Source of the DNA: Blastococcus sp. MG754426
GTDB taxonomy: Bacteria > Actinomycetota > Actinomycetes > Mycobacteriales > Geodermatophilaceae
Assembly: GCF_021699055.1 (NCBI RefSeq)
Contig: NZ_SSXC01000024.1
Coordinates: 1 to 50,953, forward strand
Length of the DNA: 50,953 nucleotides
Direction: 5' to 3'
Shown here piece after piece: positions 1 through 8,303 of this stretch (position 1 is its first letter; each line of letters opens with the position of its first letter). The position numbers were made by a program, and so were the translations under genes. Below the pieces are notes generated by a model that was not told the DNA's origin, searched no databases, and worked only from the letters and a program-made list of their open reading frames with translations.

Positions 1-477
1 GGAGGGGACGGGGAGGGCGGCGTTGCGCAGGACCCGGATCCCGGCGTCCTCGAGGGCGGTGGTGAGCTCATCGGCCGCGCCAACGACGTAGTCGTGGTTG
101 CCCAGGACGGCGTAGGTGGGGATATCCGCCGAGACCAGCGGGTCGAGGAGCTCCACGACGCGGTCGACCTGGGTGGAGACGTCCGGCTCGTTGCTGTAGA
201 GGAAATCCCCACCGAGGAGCACAAGGTCAGGCTCGTCCTCCACGATCTCCCCGACCGCCTTCTCCACCATGCCTTCGTTGGACCACCACATGCCGATCTG
301 CAGGTCCGACATGACGGCGATGTCAGTGCCGGCCCACTCCTCGCCCAGTTCCGGCAGGGCCACCCGCCAGCGTTCCTCATCCAGGATGAACCGTGGTTCC
401 ACCGCGGCCCCGTAGACGAGCAGCAGCACGATCGTCACTCCGAGCGCGATCGCAATCCGCATGAGCCAGCGCTTCAC
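1..477 (-). CDS. Calcineurin-like metallophosphoesterase, C-terminus cut by window edge
   Basis: The first 159 codons of a membrane-anchored phosphoesterase are visible; the rest lies outside the window. A hydrophobic segment at about residues 5-22 anchors it, and the metal-binding blocks follow in order: SDLQIG (about 60), GGDFLY (about 90) and GNHDY (about 130). In this family the first block is usually D-x-H; here the His position is Gln, seen directly, which may alter metal site 1. The start GTG at 477 is preceded by a good GGAGGAG ribosome site 6 bases upstream. The family cleaves phosphate esters using two metals; the substrate cannot be told from the sequence. No TACTA-type operator is seen in front of it. 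Confidence 0.8.
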   Translation of the reverse strand, partial: MKRWLMRIAIALGVTIVLLLVYGAAVEPRFILDEERWRVALPELGEEWAGTDIAVMSDLQIGMWWSNEGMVEKAVGEIVEDEPDLVLLGGDFLYSNEPDVSTQVDRVVELLDPLVSADIPTYAVLGNHDYVVGAADELTTALEDAGIRVLRNAALPVPS

Positions 478-583
478 CGGTCGCTCCTCCCTGGCCGCGG
501 CCCCAGCCGGCCGTACTGCGTTGCCTTCCTTGTCGGGACGGTGATCAGGCGCTGGCGCCCGCAAGCAGCGGTGGCGGATGTTG

Positions 584-1321
584 TCACGAGCCGAGATAGA
601 CCGAGATGGCGCCGAACAGGGCGAAGCCGGCGGTGAGGAACACCGGACCGAGCTGTGAGGTCTCACCCTCGTGAGCCTCGCCGATCATCTCCTCGACCAC
701 GACCGCGGTCAGGGCACCGCCGGTCAGGGCCAGTACGGACAGGGTGATGATCTCGGGAGCGTCGCGTAGCGCCCAGTAGCCGATGGTGGCACCGAGCAGG
801 ATGGGAATGGCGAAGGCGGCCGCCATCGCGATCCGCTTCTTGCGGCTGATCCCGGCGTTGCGCAGGGTGGCGATGGCGGCGAAGCCCTCCGGCACGTCGG
901 CCGGCACCTGGCCGACCGCCAGCAGGAGACCGAGCGCCGGGTTGACCACGGCGCCCGTGCCGATCATCACGCCGTCGCTGAAGAGGTCCATCGACACGCC
1001 CGAGAAGATGGCGAGGGCTCCTGACTGTTTTTCCCCACCGCCACCCATCCGGGCCTGCACGTACCCGATCGTCCGGTCGAGCCCGATGAAGATCGCCCCG
1101 CCGACGACGAAGGCGAGCAGCGGGACCCACGGCAGGCCGGCTGCCAAGGCCTCGGGCATGAGCTCGAGGCCCACGACAGCCAGCACGATGCCGGCGGCGA
1201 GGTGCAGAGCGAGGCTCAACGCGCGCTCGGAAACGCGGAAGACCTCCGCGAGCACACCGCCGAAGAAGTTCCCGGCCGCCGGGAGCGCAGCGAACCCGAG
1301 GACGAGCAAGAACTCGGACAT
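584..1321 (-). CDS. ZIP-family metal transporter
   Basis: A 245-residue polytopic membrane protein of the ZIP family, which carries divalent metals (Zn, Fe, Mn) into the cytoplasm. Hydrophobic helices cover most of the chain; conserved blocks include HLAAG near residue 40, SMDLFSDGVMIGTG near 115, VPEGFAA near 145 and EEMIGEAHEGE near 210, which hold the polar and His/Glu residues expected of the metal path. The open frame extends further upstream, but that part is arginine/proline-rich and overlaps the EfeB region, so the ATG at 1321 is preferred. It is divergent from the EfeB gene. A decayed paralogue lies at 26130-26657. No clear TACTA-N7-TAGTA site faces this gene. Confidence 0.85.
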   Translation of the reverse strand: MSEFLLVLGFAALPAAGNFFGGVLAEVFRVSERALSLALHLAAGIVLAVVGLELMPEALAAGLPWVPLLAFVVGGAIFIGLDRTIGYVQARMGGGGEKQSGALAIFSGVSMDLFSDGVMIGTGAVVNPALGLLLAVGQVPADVPEGFAAIATLRNAGISRKKRIAMAAAFAIPILLGATIGYWALRDAPEIITLSVLALTGGALTAVVVEEMIGEAHEGETSQLGPVFLTAGFALFGAISVYLGS

Positions 1322-1491
1322 GCCGAAGGGCCTTTCCCGCCTGATCGGCGTTCTACCGGAGTTGCGCCAGCCACCTGCGGGGACGCCCACAGGGTTCCGA
1401 GCCGGCGGAGCGTTCTCGGGCGGAGCAGTGCCGGCCACCGGGGTCGGAGGTTGACGCGGCCCGGGCAGCAGCCACCAGCGTCCCGCCCCGG

Positions 1492-1508
1492 TCCTACAGC
1501 CAGTAGTA
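1492..1508. promoter_or_regulatory. TACTA-N7-TAGTA operator of EfeB1
   Basis: Arms TCCTA and TAGTA with 7 bases between match 9 of 10 consensus positions. The right arm overlaps a possible -10 (TAGTAG), placing transcription start close to the GTG-ATG at 1517-1522, so a leaderless transcript is likely. Binding by the BlaI-type repressor is inference. Confidence 0.6.
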
Positions 1509-1519
1509 GCCTGGCCGTG

Positions 1520-2848
1520 ATGAGCGAAACTCCGTCGCACTCGCCGGCCCACTCAGTTGCCGGTGGTTCTCCCGAGCACGAGGCCGTCACCCCCTCCCCG
1601 CCGCACGTATCCCGCCGCCGGCTCCTCGGACTGGCCGGCCTGGGCGCTGCGGGTGCCGTGGCGTCGGGCGCCATCGGGGGAGTGGTCGGTCGAGCGACCG
1701 CGAGCCCCTCCACGGCCCAGGCCACCGGGGCACCGGTGAGCGACCCGAGCGCGGCTGTCGACTTCACGGGCGTCCACCAGGCAGGCATCGTCACGCCGGC
1801 GCAGGACCGGCTTCACTTCGTCGCGTTCGACGTCGTCACGGACAGCCGCGAGGCGCTGGCCGACATGCTGCGCGCCTGGACGACGGCTGCCCGGGAGCTG
1901 ACGGCGGGACGGCCGTCCGGGCCGGGGGACACCGGCGAGGCCATGGGGCTGCCCGCCTCAAGCCTGACGCTGACCATCGGTTTCGGTCCGACGCTGTTCG
2001 AGACGGCCGACGGCAGGGATCGTTTTGGGTTGGCCGCGCACCGGCCGCTACCTCTGGTCGAGATGCCGCCCTTTCCCGGCGATGCCTTGCAGCCCGCCAT
2101 CAGCGGTGGCGATCTCTGCATCCAGGCCTGCGCCAACGATCCCCAGGTCGCTGTCCACGCCGTGCGAAACCTGGTCCGGCTCGGGGTCGGCGTGGTGAAG
2201 GTGCGGTGGACGCAACTGGGCTTCGGCCGGACGTCGTCCACCAGCGCGGCACAGGAGACCCCACGCAACCTCCTCGGCTTCAAGGACGGCACGGCCAACC
2301 TGAAAGCGGAGAACGGACGGGCGCTCGACCGCTTCGTCTGGGTGGGTGAGGACGATGCTGACTGGCTCTTAGATGGGTCCTACCTCGTCACACGCCGGAT
2401 CCGCATGCTCATCGAGGACTGGGACGGCGTCGCTACCGCCCAGCAGGAGGCAGTGATCGGTCGGACCAAGGAGGCCGGTGCGCCACTCGGCCAGCGCCGT
2501 GAGTTCGACCCGACGGACTTCACTACGCAGACGAATGGCCGGCCGGCCATCCCGCACGACTCGCACGTCTTCCTCTCTCACCCGACCAACGCGGGAACGG
2601 CGATGCTGCGGCGCGGCTACAGCTTCGTGGACGGCACGGACGAGGACGGTCGCCTGGACGCAGGCCTGTTCTTCATCGCCTATCAGCGGAACCCGGAGAC
2701 AGGCTTCGTCCAGGTCCAGCGCAACCTCGCAGGTGACGCGCTCAACCGCTTCATCCGGCACACCTCCACGGCCGTGTTCGCCTGCCCGCCCGGGGTGGTC
2801 GATGGGAACGACTGGTGGGGGCGAGGGCTCTTCGAGCCGACTCGCTGA
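1520..2848 (+). CDS. efeB: Tat-exported DyP-type heme peroxidase, EfeB family (copy 1)
   Basis: A 442-residue dye-decolourising peroxidase of the EfeB/deferrochelatase class, acting outside the membrane. The N-terminus carries a twin-arginine signal (SRRRLLGLAG near residue 35) followed by a hydrophobic stretch. The GFKDGTANLK block is the GxxDG motif of DyP enzymes, and the His in DSHVFLSHP, about residue 349, is the expected proximal heme ligand. The frame is open further upstream, but the start is taken at ATG 1520 just downstream of the operator. EfeB normally works with EfeU and EfeO; neither is in the window, so this is a stand-alone peroxidase. A paralogue lies at 27276-28601. Confidence 0.9.
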   Translation: MSETPSHSPAHSVAGGSPEHEAVTPSPPHVSRRRLLGLAGLGAAGAVASGAIGGVVGRATASPSTAQATGAPVSDPSAAVDFTGVHQAGIVTPAQDRLHFVAFDVVTDSREALADMLRAWTTAARELTAGRPSGPGDTGEAMGLPASSLTLTIGFGPTLFETADGRDRFGLAAHRPLPLVEMPPFPGDALQPAISGGDLCIQACANDPQVAVHAVRNLVRLGVGVVKVRWTQLGFGRTSSTSAAQETPRNLLGFKDGTANLKAENGRALDRFVWVGEDDADWLLDGSYLVTRRIRMLIEDWDGVATAQQEAVIGRTKEAGAPLGQRREFDPTDFTTQTNGRPAIPHDSHVFLSHPTNAGTAMLRRGYSFVDGTDEDGRLDAGLFFIAYQRNPETGFVQVQRNLAGDALNRFIRHTSTAVFACPPGVVDGNDWWGRGLFEPTR

Positions 2849-2873
2849 CGTCGACGGACGGGGGGCAGTTGCG

Positions 2874-3965
2874 TCAGGTCGTCCCGACGGCTTGCCGGGT
2901 GTCCGGAGCGGACTCCGCCAGATCGGGGCGGAACCGCCGGACGGCACCGACGGAGCCGAGCATCAGACCCAGGCCGCCGAAAATGAGCAGGGCCACCGAC
3001 GTTCTCGCCAGAGGGGTGGGGCCACCGGTGATCACGTTGGCGCTCCACAGGACGTCCATGTCCGGTAGCCCCTGGACGAAGTGCATGAATCCGGCAATCG
3101 CCGCGAGCATCCCGGCCAGCAGTCCGTTGCCGCGGAAAGCGGCCCGCACACCGAGGATCGTGATGCCAATGAGCGCCAGCGTGGGCAGCGAGGCGGCGCC
3201 CATCGCCAGGACACGGTCGGCGGCAGTCAGCCCCGGTTGTGGTGTCGCCAGCAGGTGCCAGGTCGCGGCCGCCGTCACGATCGCCAGCAGGAGCGCGAGC
3301 GGTCGCGGGCTCTTGCCCAGGAAGCCGGCCAGTGCTCCGGCCAGTCCGACGAGCAGATAAAGGGGCCACCAGAGGCCCTTGGCCGGTGGCGGTGACCAGG
3401 TCAGCTCTCCGTCCACGGTGACGGGACGACCGTCATAGGCGACGGGCACTTGCCATTCGATGATGGTGTGCTCGGAGTCCGGGTCGGCCACCACCTGGGG
3501 CGGGGGGCTGTCGAGCATCCAGTGAGTGCGGTGATCGTGCCAGGAGTACTCGGGTTGGGTGGACACCTGACGCCAGTCCGGGTCGGCGCGAGGATCGGCG
3601 TGGGCCGGCAGCTCCACGTTGCCGTCGCGGCCGAGGTTCAGGTACGTCGCCGGGCTGTTGGCATTTCGCCACACCCCATCCGGGCCGATGCGCAGGTACT
3701 CCTCATCGGAGTACCCGAAGACCGTGACGGTGGCCGGGGAGCCGTTCATGAGTTCGAGGCTGTCGCCGAACTCGGTGACGCGCAGGCTCACAGCAGGCAT
3801 CGGACCCGACGTCCTGAGCACCTGGCCGGCGAAGTTGCTCCCGGCCACCCCGCGGTCGGAGTGCGCGCCCGCGGGCGTCGCGACCGTGAGGACGAGGATG
3901 ACGGAAGCCAGCAGGACCGACGACAGCCGGAGAGCCCAGGCTCCCATGCTTCGCGGCGACGGCAC
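2874..3965 (-). CDS. Exported/membrane protein of unknown function
   Basis: A 363-residue protein with an N-terminal signal peptide (MGAWALRLSS then a hydrophobic run ending ATPAGAHS), an extracytoplasmic domain of about 170 residues rich in Trp, His and Asp (block WHDHRTHWM), and about six C-terminal membrane helices. I do not recognise a named family. The His after the signal cleavage site recalls exported copper proteins, and the neighbours are metal and oxidase genes, but that is only context. The GTG at 3965 is the longest start; ATG at 3947 would give a more typical signal peptide. It converges on EfeB1 with 25 bases between stops. Confidence 0.7.
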   Translation of the reverse strand: MPSPRSMGAWALRLSSVLLASVILVLTVATPAGAHSDRGVAGSNFAGQVLRTSGPMPAVSLRVTEFGDSLELMNGSPATVTVFGYSDEEYLRIGPDGVWRNANSPATYLNLGRDGNVELPAHADPRADPDWRQVSTQPEYSWHDHRTHWMLDSPPPQVVADPDSEHTIIEWQVPVAYDGRPVTVDGELTWSPPPAKGLWWPLYLLVGLAGALAGFLGKSPRPLALLLAIVTAAATWHLLATPQPGLTAADRVLAMGAASLPTLALIGITILGVRAAFRGNGLLAGMLAAIAGFMHFVQGLPDMDVLWSANVITGGPTPLARTSVALLIFGGLGLMLGSVGAVRRFRPDLAESAPDTRQAVGTT

Positions 3966-4093
3966 TCGGTCACCGTAGGCGCCCGGTCAGCCCATCTTCG
4001 GTCAGGACACGACGTCCCTGCCGGTCTTGCGTCCGGCCACGCCGTTCACTCAGGCAACCGACATCGTCGGCAGCCGGCGTTGACCGGTGCAAG

Positions 4094-4148
4094 TGTCAAC
4101 GACGGCCCAAAGTTGACCCCCTAGCGACGGCTGAAAATTGACCCCCTC
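4094..4148. repeat. Left terminal inverted repeat of the IS21 element
   Basis: 55 bases, 45 of which match the complement of 6215-6269. Two internal TTGACCCCCT copies lie about 25 bases apart. Confidence 0.9.
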
Positions 4149-4152
4149 GTGG

Positions 4153-4926
4153 TCATGCGTCTTCGGTGGCGGCCGCGGAGCGGCCGAGGTCTCGGTCTTT
4201 GAGCCGGTAGCTGTCGCCCTTGAGCGAGATGACCTCGGCGTGGTGGACCAGGCGGTCGATCATCGCGGCGGCGACGACCTCGTCGCCGAAGACCTCGCCC
4301 CAGCGGCCGAAGGGCTTATTGGAGGTGACGATCAACGAGGCCCGCTCGTAACGGCTGGAGACCAGCTGGAAGAACAGGTTGGCCGCCTCCGGTTCGAAGG
4401 GCACGTAGCCGACCTCGTCGACGACCAGCAGCGGGTAGCGGCCGAGCCGGCGCAGTTCGTCGTGCAGCCGGCCGGCGTGATGAGCCTCGGCGAGCCGGGT
4501 GACCCACTCGGTGGCGGTGGCGAATAGCACCCGGTGGCCGGCCTGGCAGGCGCGGATCGCCAGTCCGGTGGCCAGGTGGGTCTTGCCGGTCCCGGGCGGG
4601 CCAAGGAGCAGCACGTTCTCCTTGGCGGTGACGAAGTCCAGGGTGCCCAGGTGCGCGACCAGGTCCCGCTTGAGGCCGCGGGCGTGGTCGAAGTCGAACT
4701 CCTCCAGGCTCTTGCGGGCCGGGAACCGGGCCGCGCGGATCCGTCCCTCACCGCCGTGGGACTCCCGCGCGGAGACCTCCCGCTGCAGGCAGGCGATGAG
4801 GAACTCCTCGTGCGACCAGGACTGCTCACGGGCGCGCTCGGCCAGCCGCGGCACCGCCTCCCGCAGCGTGGGCGCCTTCAGGGCGCGGGTCAGGAACGCC
4901 ATCTCCGCGCCGAGATCCCGGCTCAT
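4153..4926 (-). CDS. istB: IS21-family helper ATPase IstB
   Basis: A 257-residue AAA+ ATPase of the IstB/DnaC type that assists the transposase in target selection. Walker A is LLGPPGTGKTHLA near residue 107 and Walker B is LLVVDEVGY near 170; a sensor block IVTSNKPFGRWGE follows. The ATG overlaps the istA stop in an ATGA junction, the usual istAB arrangement of translational coupling. Length is normal for the family and no damage is seen. Confidence 0.95.
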   Translation of the reverse strand: MSRDLGAEMAFLTRALKAPTLREAVPRLAERAREQSWSHEEFLIACLQREVSARESHGGEGRIRAARFPARKSLEEFDFDHARGLKRDLVAHLGTLDFVTAKENVLLLGPPGTGKTHLATGLAIRACQAGHRVLFATATEWVTRLAEAHHAGRLHDELRRLGRYPLLVVDEVGYVPFEPEAANLFFQLVSSRYERASLIVTSNKPFGRWGEVFGDEVVAAAMIDRLVHHAEVISLKGDSYRLKDRDLGRSAAATEDA

Positions 4927-6176
4927 GCCACGCCTCCCGCGGCGGCGTCTTCGGTGAGGCCGAGGGCGGCGTCGTAGTCGCTCAGCGGTCGGATTTCCAC
5001 CTCGCCGGCGGGCGGGGCCGGACGGAGCAGCCCGACCCGGGCCGCGCGCAACGCCTTGGCCGCGGTGACGTGCTCATCGGCGGAGATGGTCTGGTGGCGG
5101 GCCCAGGCTCGTTCGTGGTCGGCCACGACCCGGCCCTCGCAGAGCACCCGCACCCGGTGCAGGTCGGCGAGCACCTCAACCCGCCGGCCGATCACGGTCG
5201 GATGGACGGAGTAGTCGTTGCCGTCCATCCGCACGTAGTGGTCCCGGGCCAGCCGCGTGCTGCTGCGCCAGCCCGTCGTCGGAGCGACCGGCGGCAGGGT
5301 GAGCATCCGCTCCCGGTCGGCGGCGATCCGGTCGGTCGGCGCGCACCCCAACGCCCGCCGGGTGCGGGTGTTCACCAGCCCCAGCCAGGCGGACATCTGC
5401 GCGTTGAAGTCGACCGGCCCGGTGAACGACCGGCCGGGCAGAAAGGATCGCTCCAGGTAGTCGTGGAGCCGCTCGACCAGGCCCTTGGCCTCCGGATCGG
5501 CCGGCCGGCAGATCAGCACTCTCGTGGCCAGGGTGCCGCGGAAGCCCTGGCACTCCGCGGTGAGCTCGCTGCGCCCGGCGCGCCAGCGGCCGACCGCACC
5601 CTCACCGTCCCAGACCAGCACCCGCGGCACCGCCCCGAGCCCGGCGAGCAGCTGCCACCAGCCGGCGAACAAGTCCTCCGCGTTCCGGGACGGAATGAGC
5701 ACCGCGGCTGCCCAGCGGGAGTAGCCGCAGACCATTGTGAGCACCGGCAGCTGCTTGGCGGTGCGGCTCTGACCGTGCCCGACCGGCAGCGTGATCGGCG
5801 GGAACCACAGATCGAACTGCGCGATCTCGCCGGCCACGTACTGGGTGCGCGACGCCGGATCGGGCGGCAGGTAGACCGGCCGCAGCTCGGCCACCCGCTT
5901 CTTCAGCACGGTCATCGACCTGCTCCAGCCGATCCGTTCGGCGATCACCGTGGCCGGCATCGTCGGAAACGCCTGCAGCAGCTCCCGGATCCGCGGCTCG
6001 ACCTCATCGACGATCGACGGCTGACCGGCCCGCTCGTACTTCGGCGGCCCGTCGGCCCGCAGCGCCGTTCGCACCGTGTTCCGCGAGACGCCCAGCAGTC
6101 GCGCGATCTGCTTGATCGGCAGCCCCTCGGCCCGATGCAGCCGACGGATCTCCGCCCAGTCCTCCACTGCCAGCAC
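4923..6176 (-). CDS. istA: IS21-family transposase IstA
   Basis: A 417-residue DDE transposase. The N-terminus carries a helix-turn-helix (IKQIARLLGVSRNTVRTAL, about residues 20-40), followed by an rve/integrase core with acidic residues at FDLWFPP, VWDGEGAV and KGLVERLHDYLE as the probable D, D and E. The C-terminal part is the Mu-type domain seen in IstA (YVRMDGNDYSVHP). The GTG start at 6176 has GGGGAGGGA upstream. The gene is unbroken and full length. Confidence 0.95.
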   Translation of the reverse strand: MLAVEDWAEIRRLHRAEGLPIKQIARLLGVSRNTVRTALRADGPPKYERAGQPSIVDEVEPRIRELLQAFPTMPATVIAERIGWSRSMTVLKKRVAELRPVYLPPDPASRTQYVAGEIAQFDLWFPPITLPVGHGQSRTAKQLPVLTMVCGYSRWAAAVLIPSRNAEDLFAGWWQLLAGLGAVPRVLVWDGEGAVGRWRAGRSELTAECQGFRGTLATRVLICRPADPEAKGLVERLHDYLERSFLPGRSFTGPVDFNAQMSAWLGLVNTRTRRALGCAPTDRIAADRERMLTLPPVAPTTGWRSSTRLARDHYVRMDGNDYSVHPTVIGRRVEVLADLHRVRVLCEGRVVADHERAWARHQTISADEHVTAAKALRAARVGLLRPAPPAGEVEIRPLSDYDAALGLTEDAAAGGVA

Positions 6177-6214
6177 CTCGTCCCTCCCCGGCTCGGCTCG
6201 AGCCAGGGTCTCGG

Positions 6215-6269
6215 GAGGGGGTCAACTTTCGACCGTCGCGAGGGGGTCAGTTTTCAGGCGTCGTCGACA
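6215..6269. repeat. Right terminal inverted repeat of the IS21 element
   Basis: Partner of 4094-4148. The following five bases, 6270-6274 (GCAAG), duplicate 4089-4093. Confidence 0.9.
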
Positions 6270-6322
6270 GCAAGGACCTGCTGGTCCCTGCCGTACCGCG
6301 CACCTCGTGGGCAGCTGTCAAG

Positions 6323-6339
6323 GACCACCTAGACTAGTA
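6323..6339. promoter_or_regulatory. Probable blaI autoregulatory site and -10 region
   Basis: Arms GACCA and TAGTA with 7 bases between match 8 of 10 positions of the TACTA-N7-TAGTA consensus. A possible -10, TAGACT at 6330-6335, overlaps it and ends 5 bases before the ATG at 6341. This would give a self-repressed, leaderless promoter (inference). Confidence 0.45.
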
Positions 6340-6340
6340 G

Positions 6341-6415
6341 ATGCGATCTGGCACACCGTCGCTTGTTCGGTGTGGAGGAGTGGGTCGCAAGCGACGGCCC
6401 GCGCCGTCGGCGTGA
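6341..6415 (+). CDS. Possible 24-residue leader ORF before blaI
   Basis: ATG lies 5 bases after a TAGACT -10-like hexamer, and the frame runs 24 codons to TGA at 6413-6415, just before the GGAGGAG ribosome site of blaI. The peptide is short and basic (GRKRRPAPSA at its end). No homology is recognised. The support is the matching architecture at other operators in this window. Confidence 0.3.
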   Translation: MRSGTPSLVRCGGVGRKRRPAPSA

Positions 6416-6433
6416 TGGAGGAGAGGCGGCCCT

Positions 6434-6820
6434 GTGCGACCGTTCGGAGAGCTCGAAGCGGCGATCATGCGGGATCTGTGGGATCGGGGTCAGCCGGCGA
6501 CCGTCCGCGAGATCCTGGAATCCCTCAGTGGATCCCGAACGCTGGCGTACACGACGGTCATGACGGTCATGGACAACCTCCACCGCAAGGGTCAGCTGAC
6601 TCGCGAGATGAGCGGTCGCGCCTGGCTCTACCGCCCGATTCGCACGCGGGCCGAGCATGCGGCCGCGTTGCTGCAGAATGTTCTGGAGGAGTCGGGAGAC
6701 CGCCAGGAAGTGCTCATGCACTTCGTTGCCGACCTGGACGCCGACAGTGTCGCTCAGCTCCGCTCTGCGGTCGACTCCGCTCGGAAGGCGAGGAGTCGGG
6801 GCGGAGACGACGGCGTATGA
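6434..6820 (+). CDS. blaI: BlaI/MecI/CopY-family transcriptional repressor
   Basis: A 128-residue repressor. Residues 1-80 form the winged helix typical of the family (LEAAIMRDLWDRG, then the recognition region AYTTVMTVMDNLHRKGQL and the wing SGRAWLYRP); the remainder is the helical dimerisation tail. Family members bind dyads built of TAC and GTA half sites and lose repression when cut by, or released after signalling from, an M56 partner; CopY members respond to copper. This protein lacks the C-terminal Cys-x-Cys pairs of CopY, so the BlaI/M56 mode is more likely. It overlaps the M56 gene by 4 bases. I infer that it controls the TACTA-N7-TAGTA sites. Confidence 0.92.
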   Translation: MRPFGELEAAIMRDLWDRGQPATVREILESLSGSRTLAYTTVMTVMDNLHRKGQLTREMSGRAWLYRPIRTRAEHAAALLQNVLEESGDRQEVLMHFVADLDADSVAQLRSAVDSARKARSRGGDDGV

Positions 6821-7758
6821 CGGCCACTCTGAGCCTGCTCGGTGTCGCGGCGGTGATTCTGTTCGCCGGGCCACGTCTGTCCTCTGCAGCCTGGACTCGG
6901 CGGGCGCCCCGCCTGGCGATCTTCACCTGGCAGGCCCTCACCGTCAGCACGGTTCTTGCAGTCGTCCTCGCGGGCGTCACCCTCCTGATCCCCATCACGG
7001 CCCTCGCCGGGAACCTGGGCGCGATCGTGCATGCCTGCGCGGTCAGCGTCGCGACCGCCTACGGATCGTCAGGCCTTCTCCCCGGCAGGCTTCTCGGCGC
7101 GGTGCTCGCCGGGGTACTGCCCGCGTGGCTCACGGTCTGTGCCGTGCGTGTCCTCGCGGGTGGGTGGCGCGATCGCCGACGACTCCACCGGTCGCTGAGC
7201 CTGATTGCTCAGCCGAACGACGAGTCCGGGATGGTGGTCCTCGAGGCGCCGGCCGCGGCGGCCTTCTGCGTTCCCGGGCGGGCTGGTCGCATCGTCGTCA
7301 CCCGGGGCGCGCTGGAGCGGCTGACCGCAACGGAACTCGACGGTGTGCTGGCCCACGAGGCAGCTCACCTTCGGGGGCGGCACAACCTGGCGGTGGCGTT
7401 GTCCCAGATCCTCGCCCGCGCCTTCCCGCGGGTACGCGTGTTCGAGGTCGCGACACGGGAGACCCGGAAGCTGATCGAACTGCTCGCCGACGATGTCGCC
7501 GTGCAGCGGGTCGACCGGCTGAGTGTGGCCTCGGCCATCGTGAGCCTGGTGGAGATGAAGGCGCCTAGCGCAGCGCTGGCCATGGCCCAGGACGCTGCTG
7601 CGGTCCGCGTGTCCCGCTTGTTGCAGCCGGAGCCGCCGATGACCCCATGGCGCTACCGGCTCGGTGCCTTCGGCGCCTTGGCGGTCGCCGTCGTCCCGTT
7701 GCTCATCGCCGGGTATCCCGCTCTCTCCGCTGCGCTCAGCGACCTGTGCAACATCTGA
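6817..7758 (+). CDS. M56-family membrane metallopeptidase (BlaR1-like, no penicillin sensor domain)
   Basis: A 313-residue polytopic protein with hydrophobic helices at about 1-20, 33-60, 65-85, 92-112 and 285-310, and a cytoplasmic zinc-peptidase domain whose HEAAH motif is at residues 180-184. Its expected role is to inactivate the BlaI repressor encoded directly upstream when a signal is sensed. BlaR1 proper is nearly twice as long and ends in a beta-lactam-binding domain; that domain is absent here, so the signal is unknown. The start overlaps the blaI stop (ATGA) and the stop overlaps the next ATG (TGATG), so all three genes are coupled. Confidence 0.9.
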   Translation: MTATLSLLGVAAVILFAGPRLSSAAWTRRAPRLAIFTWQALTVSTVLAVVLAGVTLLIPITALAGNLGAIVHACAVSVATAYGSSGLLPGRLLGAVLAGVLPAWLTVCAVRVLAGGWRDRRRLHRSLSLIAQPNDESGMVVLEAPAAAAFCVPGRAGRIVVTRGALERLTATELDGVLAHEAAHLRGRHNLAVALSQILARAFPRVRVFEVATRETRKLIELLADDVAVQRVDRLSVASAIVSLVEMKAPSAALAMAQDAAAVRVSRLLQPEPPMTPWRYRLGAFGALAVAVVPLLIAGYPALSAALSDLCNI

Positions 7759-8261
7759 TGGCTCCTACCTCGCCATCCTCGGACGACTTCGCGCGGGTGC
7801 TGAGCCAATCGGCGGAGTTCGCTCGACGCGGCTTCTTGATCGCCGGAGTCGCAGGGCTCGGCGCGACGGTGCTCAGCGCGTGCGGGGGCGCAGCCGAGGA
7901 GGTCGATGCCGGATCCGGTTCGGGCGGCGGCACGCAGGGAACCGTCACCGTCGCTCCCGACGGGACACAGCAGATTACCGTCCTCGTCAGGGACGACTAC
8001 GAGTTCTACCCTGCGGCCTTCTCGGTGAGCACCGGCAGAGTGCGGCTGACACTGGCCAGCCAGGCCGAGCAGCTCACGCACAACTTCCGCTTCACCCCCG
8101 ACGGCGGCCCTGCGCCGATCGTCGAGGAGATCCCCATCGTGGCGCCGGGGGACAGCGACACGATCGAGTTCGCCGTGGACCAGACCGGCGACTACCAGTA
8201 CGAGTGCTCCTTCCACGTCGCCCTCGGGCAGATCGGCGTCATGACGGTCACCGCAGCCTGA
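7758..8261 (+). CDS. Cupredoxin-fold lipoprotein (copy 1)
   Basis: A 167-residue exported protein with the lipobox VLSAC near residue 42, a Gly/Ser linker, and a cupredoxin domain of about 105 residues. Candidate copper ligands are the His in QLTHNFRF, and Cys, His and Met in ECSFHVALGQIGVM, the normal His-Cys-His-Met set of a type 1 site. It is the third gene of the blaI operon, so a role as copper carrier or as the extracytoplasmic sensor for the M56 protein is possible; the latter is inference. A paralogue is at 26730-27176. Confidence 0.85.
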   Translation: MAPTSPSSDDFARVLSQSAEFARRGFLIAGVAGLGATVLSACGGAAEEVDAGSGSGGGTQGTVTVAPDGTQQITVLVRDDYEFYPAAFSVSTGRVRLTLASQAEQLTHNFRFTPDGGPAPIVEEIPIVAPGDSDTIEFAVDQTGDYQYECSFHVALGQIGVMTVTAA

Positions 8262-8303
8262 ACGGCTGCTCGTCGTCATCGAGTAGGCGGGGCTGCCGCT
8301 CCG

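Larger units (their letters stand above)
4094..6269. mobile_element. IS21-family insertion sequence, complete
   Basis: The element is 2176 bp. Both ends begin TGTC and share 45 of 55 terminal bases as inverted repeats (4094-4148 and 6215-6269); each end contains two copies of a TTGACCCCCT-like block, as expected for multiple transposase-binding sites in IS21 elements. A 5-bp direct repeat GCAAG flanks it (4089-4093 and 6270-6274), which fits the target duplication of this family. Both istA and istB are intact, so the element looks recent and possibly active. It sits about 60 bp upstream of the probable blaI promoter. Confidence 0.93.

Noticed and set aside
1202..1519. N-terminal extension of EfeB1 in the same frame
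   Set aside because: It would overlap the divergent ZIP gene and place the Tat signal deep inside the protein.
5070..6332. 420-codon open frame on the + strand across istA
   Set aside because: It is the antisense shadow of the istA gene, rich in Arg/Pro/Gly with no domain; common in GC-rich DNA.
6270..6336. KDLLVPAVPRTSWAAVKDHLD tail resembling the end of a DUF397 protein, split by the IS
   Set aside because: Joining across the target duplication gives no convincing upstream part or start; similarity is too short.
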